34,361 bases of DNA from Asaia bogorensis (GCA_945878455.1 CAMCUA010000005.1:1-34361); one strand, 5' to 3'. Positions 14,835-23,735 are shown, counted from the first letter of the stretch. Notes: generated from the letters alone by a model not told the origin. A program made the numbers and translations.

Positions 14835-17582
14835 TCATTGGCCGAGGCGGTTGATGATGGCAGGCAGGTGGACTTGGTCTGCCTTGTAGTTACCCGTCAG
14901 CGTATACATGATCATGTTGATGCCGACGCGATAGGACCATTCGCGCTGCCGCTCGCCACCCGGCACCACGGCAAACAGCGGCTGTTGCGCATCGTTCATC
15001 GCCCAAGCAGCGGCCCAGTCGCTCGAACCGACGATGACCGATGATACGCCGTCGTTGATGCGTTCGCCCGTCCGCTCCACCCATACCGGGCCACCGGTGT
15101 AGCGCCCCGGAAAGTCGCGCAGCAGGTAATAGGCGCGACCCAGCACGTGATCCTCCGGCAAGGCGACCAGCGGCGGCAAGTCCAGGTCCTCGCCGATCCG
15201 GCGCAAGACGCCGGCATGATCGCCGCTTTCGCCGTCGCGGGTATCGAACAACAAGGTGCCGCCATTGCGCATATAGGCGTTGATGCGGTCGGCGGCCACC
15301 GCCGACAGCTTCTGCTGAGCGTCGCTCATGGGCCAATAGATCATGGGAAAGAACGACAGTTCGTCGCGCTCTGGATTGATTCCTACGGGATCGCCCATCT
15401 CCGCTGCCGTGCGCCGGTTGACGATGACCCCCAGGCCCCGCAAGCCCTGCCGGCTGACGTCGTCGACTTGATTGTCGCCGGTCAGCACGTAGGCCAGCCG
15501 GGTGGTCAAGCTGGCCATCATGGCAAAGGCATCGCCGGTCTGGCCTTGGGTTTGGACCAAACCTGGTGCCGGGGCTCGGGTCTGGGCCGGCGCATCGGGT
15601 GCCGCGAAGGGCAACAACGCCAGGGCCAGCATCGCCGGCCGCGTCACGTACAACAGACGCCGGAGCCCCAGGCTGGCGATCAGGTCGACTACTGCTAGGA
15701 TGAGGGCTGCCAAGAGCAGCCACGGGCGTGCATCGGTTTCATGCGCCGTACCGTATGACTCGGCCGTCACCGAATTGTCGAGAGGCGGCAGGGTCTGCGG
15801 ATCGGCCAGGCCTTGGCTGAGGTTCAGCGCCCGGCGCGCTTCCTCCTCACCATAATAACCCGGCGGGTGGCGCGGGCCGACCGTGGTGCGTTCCAATTCG
15901 TTGGCGATCACCGGCAAGGCTGCCGCCGGCGGCGGACCGATACGTCCGAAACCGTCCAGGCTTTGCATCGGCGGCAGCGGCGTGGTGCCTTCGGTGCCGC
16001 CGATGCCCTGGCTCAAGTTGACAAACTTGCGCAGCATTTCGACGAAGACTCCGCTCAATGCCAAATCCGACCATTCCGTATTGGCGGTGGTATGCACCAG
16101 CACCAACCATCCATCGCCGCGCTTCTCGGCCGTGACAAGGGGCGTGCCGTCGCTCAATCTTGCCCAGGTCTTGGCGGCAAGGTCGATGGACGGTTCGGCC
16201 AGGACTTGGCGGCGGAAGCGGATGTTGCCGGTCGAACGGATGCCATACAGCGGGCTGCTTTCGTCGATGGCGGCCAGCGTCGCTGGGCGGCCCCAAGCCA
16301 GCGCGCCTTCCAAGATGCGATCGCCCGGGCGCAGGCGGACTGGCAGCAGGCCATCGACCTCCTGGGCCAGGCGCGGACCGGCGAAACGCACTGCCAAGCC
16401 GCCCTTGCCGATCCACGCTTCCAAACGCTTGCTTTCGCTATCGGCCAGCACCCCAGGGTCGGCCAGTATGATCACCGCGAGTTGACGTTCCAACAACGAG
16501 TCGACCGATCCTTTGCGGAGTTCGGTGAAGGGCGACAGCGCCCGCTCCAGATAAAATAAATCGCCCAACAACGGCTGCTCGGCCAATGTACCTTGAGCCG
16601 ATACCAACCCGACCGGCCGGCGGCGCCAGTGCTCGTCGAGCAGGACGACGGCGGCGGCTGTCTCTTCGTTTTCGATTTGCAGGCGCGACAGCCTGTTGCG
16701 CAGTTCCGGCGGCAGCAGGAAACGCGCCTGTGCCGTCCGCTCACCCGCGGCGAAGGCGATGCCTTGGCGGCCCAATACCGTGCCATCCTCGCCATAGGCC
16801 AGCACGACGGTATTGTCGGTGGCCTCGCCCGTAGCCCGCGTCACGCTGATGCGCAGCGCGGCGCCATCGCTCACGGGTGGACGCAGGACGTGAGCTAGGG
16901 CGCTTGCCGCATCGGCATAGAGTGTGACGGAACCGATGCCGGCCAAGGCTTCGGCGGTTGCCTCGGCGGTGCCGTCGTCCAGTCCATCGCTCAGCCAGGC
17001 GACTTGGGCCGTCGGCAGCCCCGCCAGTTGGACGGCCTCCCGCAGACGGGCGACGGCGGCGGTGCGGTCGCCGGGCCATGGCTTCGGTTGCAGGCCGCGC
17101 AGGAGCAAGCGGGCCTCGCCGGGCGACATCGGACCGGCGTTTCGCGCCGACTCTCCAACCTCGCCGGTCAGCGTCGCCGTGGCGGCGAACATGACCGGGC
17201 GGTTCTGCCGTTCGGCTTGGTCGAGCAGGCTGCCGATGGTGGTTTCGCGCGACGCCCACTCGCGCCCGGCGGCCCAGCCGTCGTCGATGAACAGCACCAG
17301 CGGACCGTTGCCGAGTAACGCGGTGGCGGCGTTAAATAAGGGATGGGCCGCGACCAGGATGATTAACGCAGCCAACAGCATGCGCAGGATCCACAGCCAT
17401 AACGGCGCTTTGACTGCGCTTTCCTGGCGCGATGCCAGACTCAGCAACAGGCGTATGGGCGGGAACTGCACTCGTTGCGGCGCTGGTGGGGTCAGGCGCA
17501 GCAACCACCAAATCACCACCAGCGAGGCTAGGGCCGCCAGCGCCCAAGGTGCGGCGAACGACAAGGTGCCTAGGCTCAGCAT
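14835..17582 (-). CDS. BatA-like membrane protein with C-terminal DUF4159 domain
   Basis: This 915-residue protein opens with FAAPWALAALASLVVIWWLL, the BatA N-terminal helix, followed by PPAPQRVQFPPIRLLLSLAS and a second helix near 60-80. A VWA-like segment follows (PLVLFIDDGWAAGREW). Another membrane pair lies near 650-690. The end, from about 700, is DUF4159: RLAYVLTGDNQVDDVSRQGL, FFPMIYWPMSDAQQ, YMRNGGTLLFDTRDGE and a final WSYRVGINMIMYTLTGNYKA. Its ATG follows GAGG. It lies 61 nt after the DUF58 gene and 33 nt before the next large protein gene. It probably forms an inner-membrane complex with its neighbours; no biochemical role is established for DUF4159. Confidence 0.86.
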   Translation of the reverse strand: MLSLGTLSFAAPWALAALASLVVIWWLLRLTPPAPQRVQFPPIRLLLSLASRQESAVKAPLWLWILRMLLAALIILVAAHPLFNAATALLGNGPLVLFIDDGWAAGREWASRETTIGSLLDQAERQNRPVMFAATATLTGEVGESARNAGPMSPGEARLLLRGLQPKPWPGDRTAAVARLREAVQLAGLPTAQVAWLSDGLDDGTAEATAEALAGIGSVTLYADAASALAHVLRPPVSDGAALRISVTRATGEATDNTVVLAYGEDGTVLGRQGIAFAAGERTAQARFLLPPELRNRLSRLQIENEETAAAVVLLDEHWRRRPVGLVSAQGTLAEQPLLGDLFYLERALSPFTELRKGSVDSLLERQLAVIILADPGVLADSESKRLEAWIGKGGLAVRFAGPRLAQEVDGLLPVRLRPGDRILEGALAWGRPATLAAIDESSPLYGIRSTGNIRFRRQVLAEPSIDLAAKTWARLSDGTPLVTAEKRGDGWLVLVHTTANTEWSDLALSGVFVEMLRKFVNLSQGIGGTEGTTPLPPMQSLDGFGRIGPPPAAALPVIANELERTTVGPRHPPGYYGEEEARRALNLSQGLADPQTLPPLDNSVTAESYGTAHETDARPWLLLAALILAVVDLIASLGLRRLLYVTRPAMLALALLPFAAPDAPAQTRAPAPGLVQTQGQTGDAFAMMASLTTRLAYVLTGDNQVDDVSRQGLRGLGVIVNRRTAAEMGDPVGINPERDELSFFPMIYWPMSDAQQKLSAVAADRINAYMRNGGTLLFDTRDGESGDHAGVLRRIGEDLDLPPLVALPEDHVLGRAYYLLRDFPGRYTGGPVWVERTGERINDGVSSVIVGSSDWAAAWAMNDAQQPLFAVVPGGERQREWSYRVGINMIMYTLTGNYKADQVHLPAIINRLGQ

Positions 17583-17643
17583 GGCGACCTCGTCGGCGGC
17601 ATCCCTTGCCGCATAAGTGTCGATGGATGTAGGCGTGTGCCCA

Positions 17644-18525
17644 TCACATCTTCTCGCTCATGCTCATGGTGACGAACAGCGGCAGCAAGGCCGCTTGCGG
17701 CGGCTGATCCGTGCGGTGCACGGCAAAGGTCCAGCCGACGGCGCGGGTCATGTCGCGCAGGGCCTCGCGAAGATGGGCGAGCAGGGCCTGGTAATCCGAG
17801 CGAATGGCTTCGACGCGGCCGATGATGATGTCGCCCTCTTGCTCCAGTCCCTGAAACTGGACACGCCCGTCGAAGGGCAGGGCTTCCTCGATGGGGTCCA
17901 TCACCTGCACGAGATGGCCGCGCAAGCCATGCCCGGCCAGTCCCTCGACCGCGCGCCGAATTTCTTCCAGCGGCGACAGAAAGTCGCTGAAAATCGCCAC
18001 CCGGGCGTAACGCGGCAGCGGTTCGACGGAGGGCACACTCGCCGTCGAGGCGGCTTTGTCCTCGATTAGGGCGGCCAGTCGGTTCATGGCGCCACGGCCG
18101 CCCGAAGGCGGCAAGCCGGAACCGAGCAGGGCGACATGTTCGCCACCGCGCACCAATAGCGACGCCAGCGCCAGCAACAGCAGGTTGGCCCGCTCCGCCT
18201 TTTCCGGCCGGTCGCGCCCGCCGGTGAAGTGCATCGACGGTGAGGTGTCGCGCCACAGCCAGATGCTCTGCGCCGCTTCCCACTCCGTCTCGCGCACATA
18301 GACCGGCACCGACTTGGCCGACTGGCGCCAATCGATGCGCTGTGCCGAGTCGCCAGGCTGATAGCGACGAAATTGCCAGAAGGTTTCGCCTTGCCCGACC
18401 CGACGCCGGCCGTGCACGCCTTGCGACACCATCGAGGCGACGCGCTCGGCCGCTACTAGCAAAGGCGGCAGTTCAGCGGCTACCGCCTCGGCGCGCAGGC
18501 GCAAGGGCACGGCGGCTTCGCTCAT
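17644..18525 (-). CDS. DUF58 domain-containing protein
   Basis: A 293-residue protein with the DUF58 signature: VGQGETFWQFRRYQPGDS, then AQRIDWRQSAKSVPVYVRE (44-79), followed by the VWA-like metal motif DTSPSM (93-98). The rest has LLALASLLVRGGEHVALLG and RYARVAIFSDFLSPLEEI, consistent with a VWA fold. DUF58 proteins nearly always lie next to MoxR ATPases, as here (46 nt after it), and are thought to be the partner or client adaptor. The membrane helices often found at the N-terminus of larger DUF58 proteins are missing, so this is a short soluble type. Confidence 0.92.
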   Translation of the reverse strand: MSEAAVPLRLRAEAVAAELPPLLVAAERVASMVSQGVHGRRRVGQGETFWQFRRYQPGDSAQRIDWRQSAKSVPVYVRETEWEAAQSIWLWRDTSPSMHFTGGRDRPEKAERANLLLLALASLLVRGGEHVALLGSGLPPSGGRGAMNRLAALIEDKAASTASVPSVEPLPRYARVAIFSDFLSPLEEIRRAVEGLAGHGLRGHLVQVMDPIEEALPFDGRVQFQGLEQEGDIIIGRVEAIRSDYQALLAHLREALRDMTRAVGWTFAVHRTDQPPQAALLPLFVTMSMSEKM

Positions 18526-18571
18526 GCCGCCTCCGGTACCGCTGGATGGGATGGGCGGCAGTGCGCCAGCG

Positions 18572-19588
18572 TCACGAAACCCTCTCGCACAGTTTGTCGA
18601 TAATCTGCCCGACGCCGACGCCTTCGGCCCGGGCCGCGAAGTTCAACGCCATGCGGTGGCGCAGGATCGGATGGGCCAGTGCCATGACGTCATCGATGCT
18701 GGGCGACAGGCGGCCTTGGGTAACGGCCCGGGCGCGCACACCCAGCATCAAGGCCTGGCTGGCGCGTGGCCCCGGCCCCCACGAAACATGGCGGCGCACC
18801 GCGTCGATATCGCTGCCTTCCGGCCGGCCGCTGCGGACGATCTTGAGAATGGCCTCGACGACGCTTTCGCCGACGGGCACGTGGCGCACCAACCGCTGTG
18901 CCTCGATCAGGTCGTCGGGGGTCATGACACGCGGTGCGTGTTCCTCGCGGGCGCCGGTCGTGGCGATCAGCACGTCGCGCTCGGCCGCCAAATCGGGGTA
19001 TTCGACATCGATCTGCATGAAGAAGCGGTCGAGCTGGGCTTCCGGCAGCGGATAGGTGCCTTCCTGTTCCAGCGGGTTCTGCGTTGCCAGCACGTAAAAC
19101 GGCCGCGGCAGGATATGATGATGCCCGGCCACGGCCACCCGATGCTCCTGCATCGCCTGCAACAGGGCCGATTGGGTGCGTGGGCTGGCGCGGTTGATTT
19201 CGTCGGCCATCAGCAGCTGACAGAACACCGGACCCTGGATGAAACGGAATGACCGCCGGCCGGTATCCGATTCCTCCAGAACCTCGGAACCCAGGATATC
19301 GGCGGGCATCAGGTCGGGGGTGAACTGGACACGGCGCGATTCCAGGCCAAATACGGTACCAAGGGTATCGACCAGCTTGGTCTTACCGAGGCCGGGAACG
19401 CCGATCAACAGCACATGGCCGCCGGCCAGCAAGGTGATCATAGTTTCCTCGATGACCGTTGGCTGGCCGAAGATGACCCGTCCGATACCGGCCTTGGCAT
19501 CGCGGATGCGCTGGCCGAGCGCCTCGATGGCGTCGATCAGCTTCTGGGAATCGTTTAGGTTGGTGACGGTATCGACGATGGGGGTCAA
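18572..19588 (-). CDS. MoxR-family AAA+ ATPase
   Basis: A 338-residue AAA+ ATPase with Walker A GVPGLGKT (63-70), Walker B LLMADEINRA, sensor region FYVLATQNPLEQEGTYPLPE then AQLDRF, and a C-terminal lid. This is the MoxR subfamily pattern. MoxR proteins act as chaperone-like ATPases that mature protein complexes or insert metal cofactors together with VWA-domain partners. It is the first gene of a four-gene leftward operon. The start appears to be TTG 19588, with GGAG about 9 nt upstream, since no good ATG is near. Only 43 nt separate it from the divergent DUF1285 gene, so both promoters are compressed there. Confidence 0.93.
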   Translation of the reverse strand: MTPIVDTVTNLNDSQKLIDAIEALGQRIRDAKAGIGRVIFGQPTVIEETMITLLAGGHVLLIGVPGLGKTKLVDTLGTVFGLESRRVQFTPDLMPADILGSEVLEESDTGRRSFRFIQGPVFCQLLMADEINRASPRTQSALLQAMQEHRVAVAGHHHILPRPFYVLATQNPLEQEGTYPLPEAQLDRFFMQIDVEYPDLAAERDVLIATTGAREEHAPRVMTPDDLIEAQRLVRHVPVGESVVEAILKIVRSGRPEGSDIDAVRRHVSWGPGPRASQALMLGVRARAVTQGRLSPSIDDVMALAHPILRHRMALNFAARAEGVGVGQIIDKLCERVS

Positions 19589-19631
19589 GCCGGCGTCTCC
19601 GCTGCGGGTGAAAGTACGTTACAATACGTTA

Positions 19632-20276
19632 ATGATGCTCAACGCAAAATCTAACGCAAATGCAGTTCTGTTCGTGGCGGACCCCGACTTGCCGTTGCCG
19701 CCGGCCATCCCGCGCGGACGCACCAACTGTGGCGACATCGACATTCGCATTGCCCGGGACGGCACGTGGTATCATGAAGGCTCTCCAATCGGCCGGTTGG
19801 AATTGGTCAAACTCTTTGCCGGTACACTTACACGCGATCGGTCGGAGGGGTATTGGTTGGTCACCCCGGCCGAAATGGCGCGTATCCGCGTCGATGACGC
19901 ACCCTTCATCGCTGTCGACATGTTGGTATTTGGCCAGGGGCGCGATCAGGTTCTGACCTTCCGTACCAATATCGACGAGTCGATAACCTGCGATGACCGT
20001 CATCCGATTCGAGTGGCTATCGATCCCAAGACCGGGGAACCTTCGCCCTACGTGACGGTGCGGCAACGAATGGAAGCCCGCATCGTGCGCAGTGTCTATT
20101 ATGATCTGGTATCGCTGGGAACGGAAGAAAAGGTGAATAACGAGTCCGTGTTCGGTGTCTGGAGCGCGGGAACGCTGTTCATACTAGGCCGGCTGGATGA
20201 CGCCGGCATCGATGGCGCCGCCACGCAGGCCGGCGCCCCCACGCCATTTGGCGCCCCGAGGGAGGCAGGATCGTGA
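19632..20276 (+). CDS. DUF1285 domain-containing protein
   Basis: The 214-residue protein matches the DUF1285 pattern: CGDIDIRIARDGTWYHEGSP, IGRLELVKLFAGTL, EGYWLVTPAEMARIRVDDAP then FIAVDM, and a cupin-like end. The family is widespread in proteobacteria and has no assigned reaction. The frame continues upstream, but that part overlaps moxR on the other strand and lacks family resemblance; the start at 19632 (MMLNAKSN) is chosen. The stop TGA overlaps the GTG start of the Nudix gene, so the two are translationally coupled. The C-terminal 25 residues (TQAGAPTPFGAPREAGS) are low-complexity. Confidence 0.85.
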   Translation: MMLNAKSNANAVLFVADPDLPLPPAIPRGRTNCGDIDIRIARDGTWYHEGSPIGRLELVKLFAGTLTRDRSEGYWLVTPAEMARIRVDDAPFIAVDMLVFGQGRDQVLTFRTNIDESITCDDRHPIRVAIDPKTGEPSPYVTVRQRMEARIVRSVYYDLVSLGTEEKVNNESVFGVWSAGTLFILGRLDDAGIDGAATQAGAPTPFGAPREAGS

Positions 20277-20917
20277 CGCGAGACTGGTTATTGGCCCGCC
20301 TGGCGCCGCCGCCCGCCGCCTTCCGTGGCGACCACGATCTCAATCCCGGTTGGGCTCCCGGCGATGGGGCGCCAGAGGAAAGTCTGACCCGGGCGGCCGT
20401 CTTGGCGCCCTTGGTCGAACGTCCCGACGGGCTGACCGTGCTGCTGACCCGGCGTACCGATCACCTGGCCCATCACCCTGGCCAGATCAGTTTCCCGGGC
20501 GGCCGCCAGGAACCCGACGATGCTACCCCTGAACACGCGGCGCTGCGCGAGACCGAAGAGGAAATCGGACTGCACCGGCGCCATATCGAAATCCTCGGCC
20601 GGCTCGATCCCTATGTCACGCGGACCGGTTTTCACATCACGCCGGTGGTGGCGCTGGTCCGCCCGCCCTTCGAATTGGTCCCCGATCCGCACGAGGTGGC
20701 CGAAGTCTTCGAGGTGCCGCTAGCCTTCCTGCTCGATCCGGCCAATCATCAACGCCACAGTCGGACGCATAAGGGCAATGAACGGCAATTCTACGCCATG
20801 CCCTATGGCAATTATTACATCTGGGGGGCAACCGCGGGCATGCTGATCAATCTGTACGACAGGCTGTCGGCCGATTCGTCGACCGTGGCGGCGGCGTCTG
20901 CCGGTGGTTCGCCGTGA
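20273..20917 (+). CDS. Nudix hydrolase, CoA pyrophosphatase type
   Basis: A 214-residue protein starting at GTG that overlaps the previous stop. Nudix box residues are at 76-98: GGRQEPDDATPEHAALRETE then EEIG, with the metal-binding Glu residues present. The preceding LLTRRTDHLAHHPGQISFPG is the UPF0035 signature that marks CoA pyrophosphatases (NudL/PCD1 type), which split CoA into phosphopantetheine and 3',5'-ADP. The C-terminal part includes EVFEVPLAFLLDP and YAMPYGNYYIWGATAGML, which fit that subgroup. The GTG of the DUF6111-like gene overlaps its stop. Confidence 0.92.
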   Translation: MTRDWLLARLAPPPAAFRGDHDLNPGWAPGDGAPEESLTRAAVLAPLVERPDGLTVLLTRRTDHLAHHPGQISFPGGRQEPDDATPEHAALRETEEEIGLHRRHIEILGRLDPYVTRTGFHITPVVALVRPPFELVPDPHEVAEVFEVPLAFLLDPANHQRHSRTHKGNERQFYAMPYGNYYIWGATAGMLINLYDRLSADSSTVAAASAGGSP

Positions 20918-21189
20918 TCCGCGTCCTGATCGAATTCCTGCTGCCGTTCCTGCTGCCGATCGCGATCTTCGTTGCCTGGATATTGCTCAGCCACCGGTGG
21001 CAGGGTCAGGACCAGTCGGTTGCCGAACGGCTGCGTGGCGGTCCCTGGCTGTGGCTGATTGTGGCTTCGGTCCTGCTGCTGGTGGCGGCGCTCGCCTATT
21101 CCGCCCTGACCGGCGGTGCCCCGGCTGGTTCCAAGTATCGGGCCCCGCATCTGGAGAACGGCCGGGTGGTGCCGGGCACTTTCGAGTAG
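20914..21189 (+). CDS. Small DUF6111-like membrane protein
   Basis: A 91-residue protein from a GTG overlapping the Nudix stop. Two membrane helices are clear: IEFLLPFLLPIAIFVAWILL (about 6-25) and WLWLIVASVLLLVAALAYSAL (about 45-65). The C-terminus is polar and ends KYRAPHLENGRVVPGTFE, a conserved-looking tail. Such small proteins are common between the Nudix and CCA-enzyme genes of Rhodospirillales and related alphaproteobacteria, from memory. The function is unknown. The context of tight coupling suggests the gene is expressed together with the CCA enzyme. Confidence 0.8.
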   Translation: MIRVLIEFLLPFLLPIAIFVAWILLSHRWQGQDQSVAERLRGGPWLWLIVASVLLLVAALAYSALTGGAPAGSKYRAPHLENGRVVPGTFE

Positions 21190-21201
21190 TTGGTCCGGCC
21201 G

Positions 21202-22506
21202 GTGAGCGAACATTCCCCTGTCGTCGAAGCCAACGGCAAGCTGCCGCCGCAGCCGTGGATGGCTTGGCCCGAGACCCGCGCCGTCGTTGCTGCCCTGTCC
21301 GCCGAAGGCGCCGAAGTGCGTTTCATCGGCGGCTGCGTGCGCGATTCCATCCTCAAGCGGCCGGTTACCGATATCGACATCGCCACGCCGGATCATCCCG
21401 AACGGGTCGTGGCACTGTTGCAGCGTGCCGGCATCCAAGCGGTGCCGACCGGCATCGATCACGGCACGGTCACCGCCGTTGCCGGTGACCGGCAATTCGA
21501 GGTGACGACGCTGCGCATCGATGTGGAGACCGACGGGCGCAGGGCCAAGGTCGCCTATACCGACGACTGGGTCGCCGACGCGGCCCGCCGCGACTTCACC
21601 ATCAATACCTTTTCCTGCACGCTGGATGGCGACTTGTTCGATCCGTTCGAGGCGCTGGGCGATCTGGCGCGCGGGCGGGTGCGCTTCGTCGGCAATCCGA
21701 CGCAACGCATTGACGAAGACGTGTTGCGTATCCTGCGCTTCTTTCGCTTCCAGGCCTATTACGGCCGCCCGCCGGCCGATGCGGAGGCACTGGCCGCCTG
21801 TCGGCTGCGCGCGCCGCGCCTCGACAGCCTATCGGGCGAACGGGTGCGCAACGAACTGCTGCGCATCCTGCTCGCTCCCGATCCGGCCGCTGCCCTACTG
21901 CTGATGCGCGGCGAGCGCGTGCTCGAAAGGGTTTTGCCCGAAGTTGGCGAAAGGACCCGCCATATCGGCCGTCTGCGCACGTTGGTCTGGCTGGAAACCC
22001 GAGCGCTCGGCATGGATGCCATCGAACCGGATACGATGCGGCGGCTGGCCGCCGTGCTTGACACCGACGCCGAAGGCGCCGCCCGCGTCGCCAAACGGCT
22101 GCGCCTGTCCAATAGACAGACGGATCGGCTGATTGGCTTGGCAGCGCCCAGCTTCGACATTGTCGCCAGCATGCAGGACGACGCCTTGCGCCGCGCGTTG
22201 CATCGCTGGGGCGGCGAGACGGTGCGCGATCTGGCGCTGATCGGCTGGGCGGCCGAGCGCGCCGTCGACACCCGCCAACCGGAAGCCCGCACAGCCGCCT
22301 GGCGTACCATCGTCGAAGCGGCGGCGACTTGGCGGCCGATAGCCTTCCCGCTGCACGGCCGCGATGTGCTGGCCCTTGGCCTCGCGCCCGGGCCCGCCGT
22401 CGGCCAAGCAATTAAGCGAGTCGAGGATTGGTGGGAGGAAGGTGGCTGCCGGGCCGACCGCGAGGCCTGCCTGGCGCGGTTGACGGCGATTGTCAGGGAG
22501 CGTTGA
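21202..22506 (+). CDS. cca: CCA-adding tRNA nucleotidyltransferase
   Basis: The product has 434 residues from GTG 21202, or 438 from TTG 21190, just after the preceding stop. The class II nucleotidyltransferase head is textbook: VRFIGGCVRDSILKRPVTDI then DIAT with the metal-binding DxD, HGTVTAV, RRDFTINTF and DVLRILRFFRFQAYYGRPPA, followed by a helical neck and tail. The enzyme adds or repairs the 3' CCA of tRNA. Alphaproteobacterial forms have this length, so there is no truncation. No HD phosphohydrolase motif is seen, unlike the E. coli enzyme. The stop TGA is followed by nine G residues. Confidence 0.93.
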   Translation: MSEHSPVVEANGKLPPQPWMAWPETRAVVAALSAEGAEVRFIGGCVRDSILKRPVTDIDIATPDHPERVVALLQRAGIQAVPTGIDHGTVTAVAGDRQFEVTTLRIDVETDGRRAKVAYTDDWVADAARRDFTINTFSCTLDGDLFDPFEALGDLARGRVRFVGNPTQRIDEDVLRILRFFRFQAYYGRPPADAEALAACRLRAPRLDSLSGERVRNELLRILLAPDPAAALLLMRGERVLERVLPEVGERTRHIGRLRTLVWLETRALGMDAIEPDTMRRLAAVLDTDAEGAARVAKRLRLSNRQTDRLIGLAAPSFDIVASMQDDALRRALHRWGGETVRDLALIGWAAERAVDTRQPEARTAAWRTIVEAAATWRPIAFPLHGRDVLALGLAPGPAVGQAIKRVEDWWEEGGCRADREACLARLTAIVRER

Positions 22507-22559
22507 GGGGGGGGGTAGCGTGTGACCTTGGTCACACCTGCCGGCGCGCAGCATGTTAT
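22507..22559 (+). promoter_or_regulatory. G9 tract and consensus CRP-type site before a membrane-protein gene
   Basis: Directly after the cca stop there is a run of nine G (22507-22515). Next, GTGTGACCTTGGTCACAC (22520-22537) contains TGTGA-N6-TCACA exactly, the consensus for CRP-type regulators. A possible -10 TGTTAT lies at 22554-22559. The palindrome centre would then sit near -38 to -42, typical for CRP activation. It is 61 nt before the ATG of the next gene. The link to a CRP homologue is inference. Confidence 0.55.
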
Positions 22560-22597
22560 CGTGCAAGCGTGCGAGCTTCGGGAGCTGCGGTGCGGTC

Positions 22598-22924
22598 ATG
22601 GTCATGCCGAGAGACGACAATCTTCGCTTGATCGGCGCGGAGGAAGAAGCGCGTCACATCCTCGAACACCTGCGCAGCGCTTCTTACGCAACGATGTTCT
22701 GTCTTCTATCAGCTGCTGCATGCCTTGGAGTTGGTTATTTCGTTGTGACGCATGGCGATTGGATAGGATTGTTTACGGCCGACAGGGAAACCGCGCTGAT
22801 CTGGGCAGCCTTAGCCTGTTCGCTCAGCTGTTTTTTTTCCACCTTCTACGGTGCCCGCGTTGTCCGATACCTCTGGTATCGTCACCAGCACCAGACTTTC
22901 CTGCGAAAGTACAATCGCCTCTAG
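22598..22924 (+). CDS. Predicted two-TM membrane protein, unknown function
   Basis: The product is 108 residues if it starts at ATG 22598 (106 from ATG 22604; both are weakly placed relative to a GGAG). It begins with a charged region (PRDDNLRLIGAEEEARHILEHL). Two membrane spans follow: SYATMFCLLSAAACLGVGYFVV and ALIWAALACSLSCFFSTFYG. The C-terminus is basic and aromatic: RVVRYLWYRHQHQTFLRKYNRL. The cytosolic-type N-terminus and positive end suggest both termini face the cytoplasm. No family is recognised. It is preceded by a consensus CRP-type site and faces cysH in opposite orientation. Confidence 0.65.
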   Translation: MVMPRDDNLRLIGAEEEARHILEHLRSASYATMFCLLSAAACLGVGYFVVTHGDWIGLFTADRETALIWAALACSLSCFFSTFYGARVVRYLWYRHQHQTFLRKYNRL

Positions 22925-22955
22925 GCGCCTTGAACCCACGGCCGCCGTCCAACCC

Positions 22956-23735
22956 TTACAGGTGGATGCCGCACTCGGTCTTGGCCGTCCCGGCCCAGCG
23001 GCCGGCGCGGGCTTCTTCGCCGGGCTGCACGGCGCGGGTGCAGGGGGCGCAACCGATGGACAGAAAACCGCTTTCGAACAGTGGGTGGCGCGGCAGCCGG
23101 TGGCGCGCGTAATAGGCGTCGATGTCCTCGGGCGTGAATTCGATCAGCGGATTGACCTTCAGCCGCCCCTGGGTGAGTTCGAGACTGGGCAACGAGCTGC
23201 GCCCCCCGCTTTGATAGCGTTTGCGTCCGGTCGCCCAGGCGGCGAAACCGTCCAATGCCTTGTCCAGCGGCCAGACCTTGCGAATGGCGCAACAGGCGTT
23301 GGGGTCGCGCTGCCACAGATCGCCGTGCGGGTCGTGGCGGGCGATGTCGCGAGATTCCACCTGGATGATGCGCACGCCGGTCAGGCCAAGATGGGCGCAC
23401 AGGTCGGTGCGGTAGGCCTCGGTCTCGGGAAACAGCTTGCCGGTATCGAGGAAGATTACCGGCAATGACCGGTCGACCTTGGCCGCCATATGCAGCAGTG
23501 CGGCGGATTCCGAACCGAACGAAGAGATAATGGCAAAGCGCCCGGGTACCACTTGAAAGGCAATGGCGGCGATCAGTTCAGGGCCCGTTAGGTGCCCGTA
23601 ACGGGCTTTGACCTGGCTCAATTCCTCGCGGCTGATGCCTTCCGGGGCGGCTTCGACGGCAATGGCCGCCCGTTGCGAGGCTCCCCCCACCGAGACTAGA
23701 TCCATAGTAGCCGTGGCGGCACGAAGCGCGATCAT
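22956..23735 (-). CDS. cysH: Assimilatory APS/PAPS reductase, iron-sulfur type
   Basis: The 259-residue product (start at 23735; another Met at 23705 is equally possible) has the reductase fold: IISSFGSESAALLHMAAKVD then RSLPVIFLDTGKLFPET, followed by RKRYQSGG and EFTPEDIDAYYARHRLPRHP. It carries CCAIRK in the middle and, near the end, IGCAPCTRAV. The CC...CxxC set binds a [4Fe-4S] cluster and marks the APS-using class. A C-terminal ECGIH motif supplies the catalytic Cys. It reduces adenylylsulfate to sulfite in cysteine synthesis. No sulfate adenylyltransferase or cysI gene lies in the window. An AT-rich stretch with an inverted repeat lies upstream. Confidence 0.93.
   Translation of the reverse strand: MIALRAATATMDLVSVGGASQRAAIAVEAAPEGISREELSQVKARYGHLTGPELIAAIAFQVVPGRFAIISSFGSESAALLHMAAKVDRSLPVIFLDTGKLFPETEAYRTDLCAHLGLTGVRIIQVESRDIARHDPHGDLWQRDPNACCAIRKVWPLDKALDGFAAWATGRKRYQSGGRSSLPSLELTQGRLKVNPLIEFTPEDIDAYYARHRLPRHPLFESGFLSIGCAPCTRAVQPGEEARAGRWAGTAKTECGIHL

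Noticed and set aside
19239-19631. Upstream extension of the DUF1285 frame
   Set aside because: It lies wholly opposite moxR and carries no family motif.
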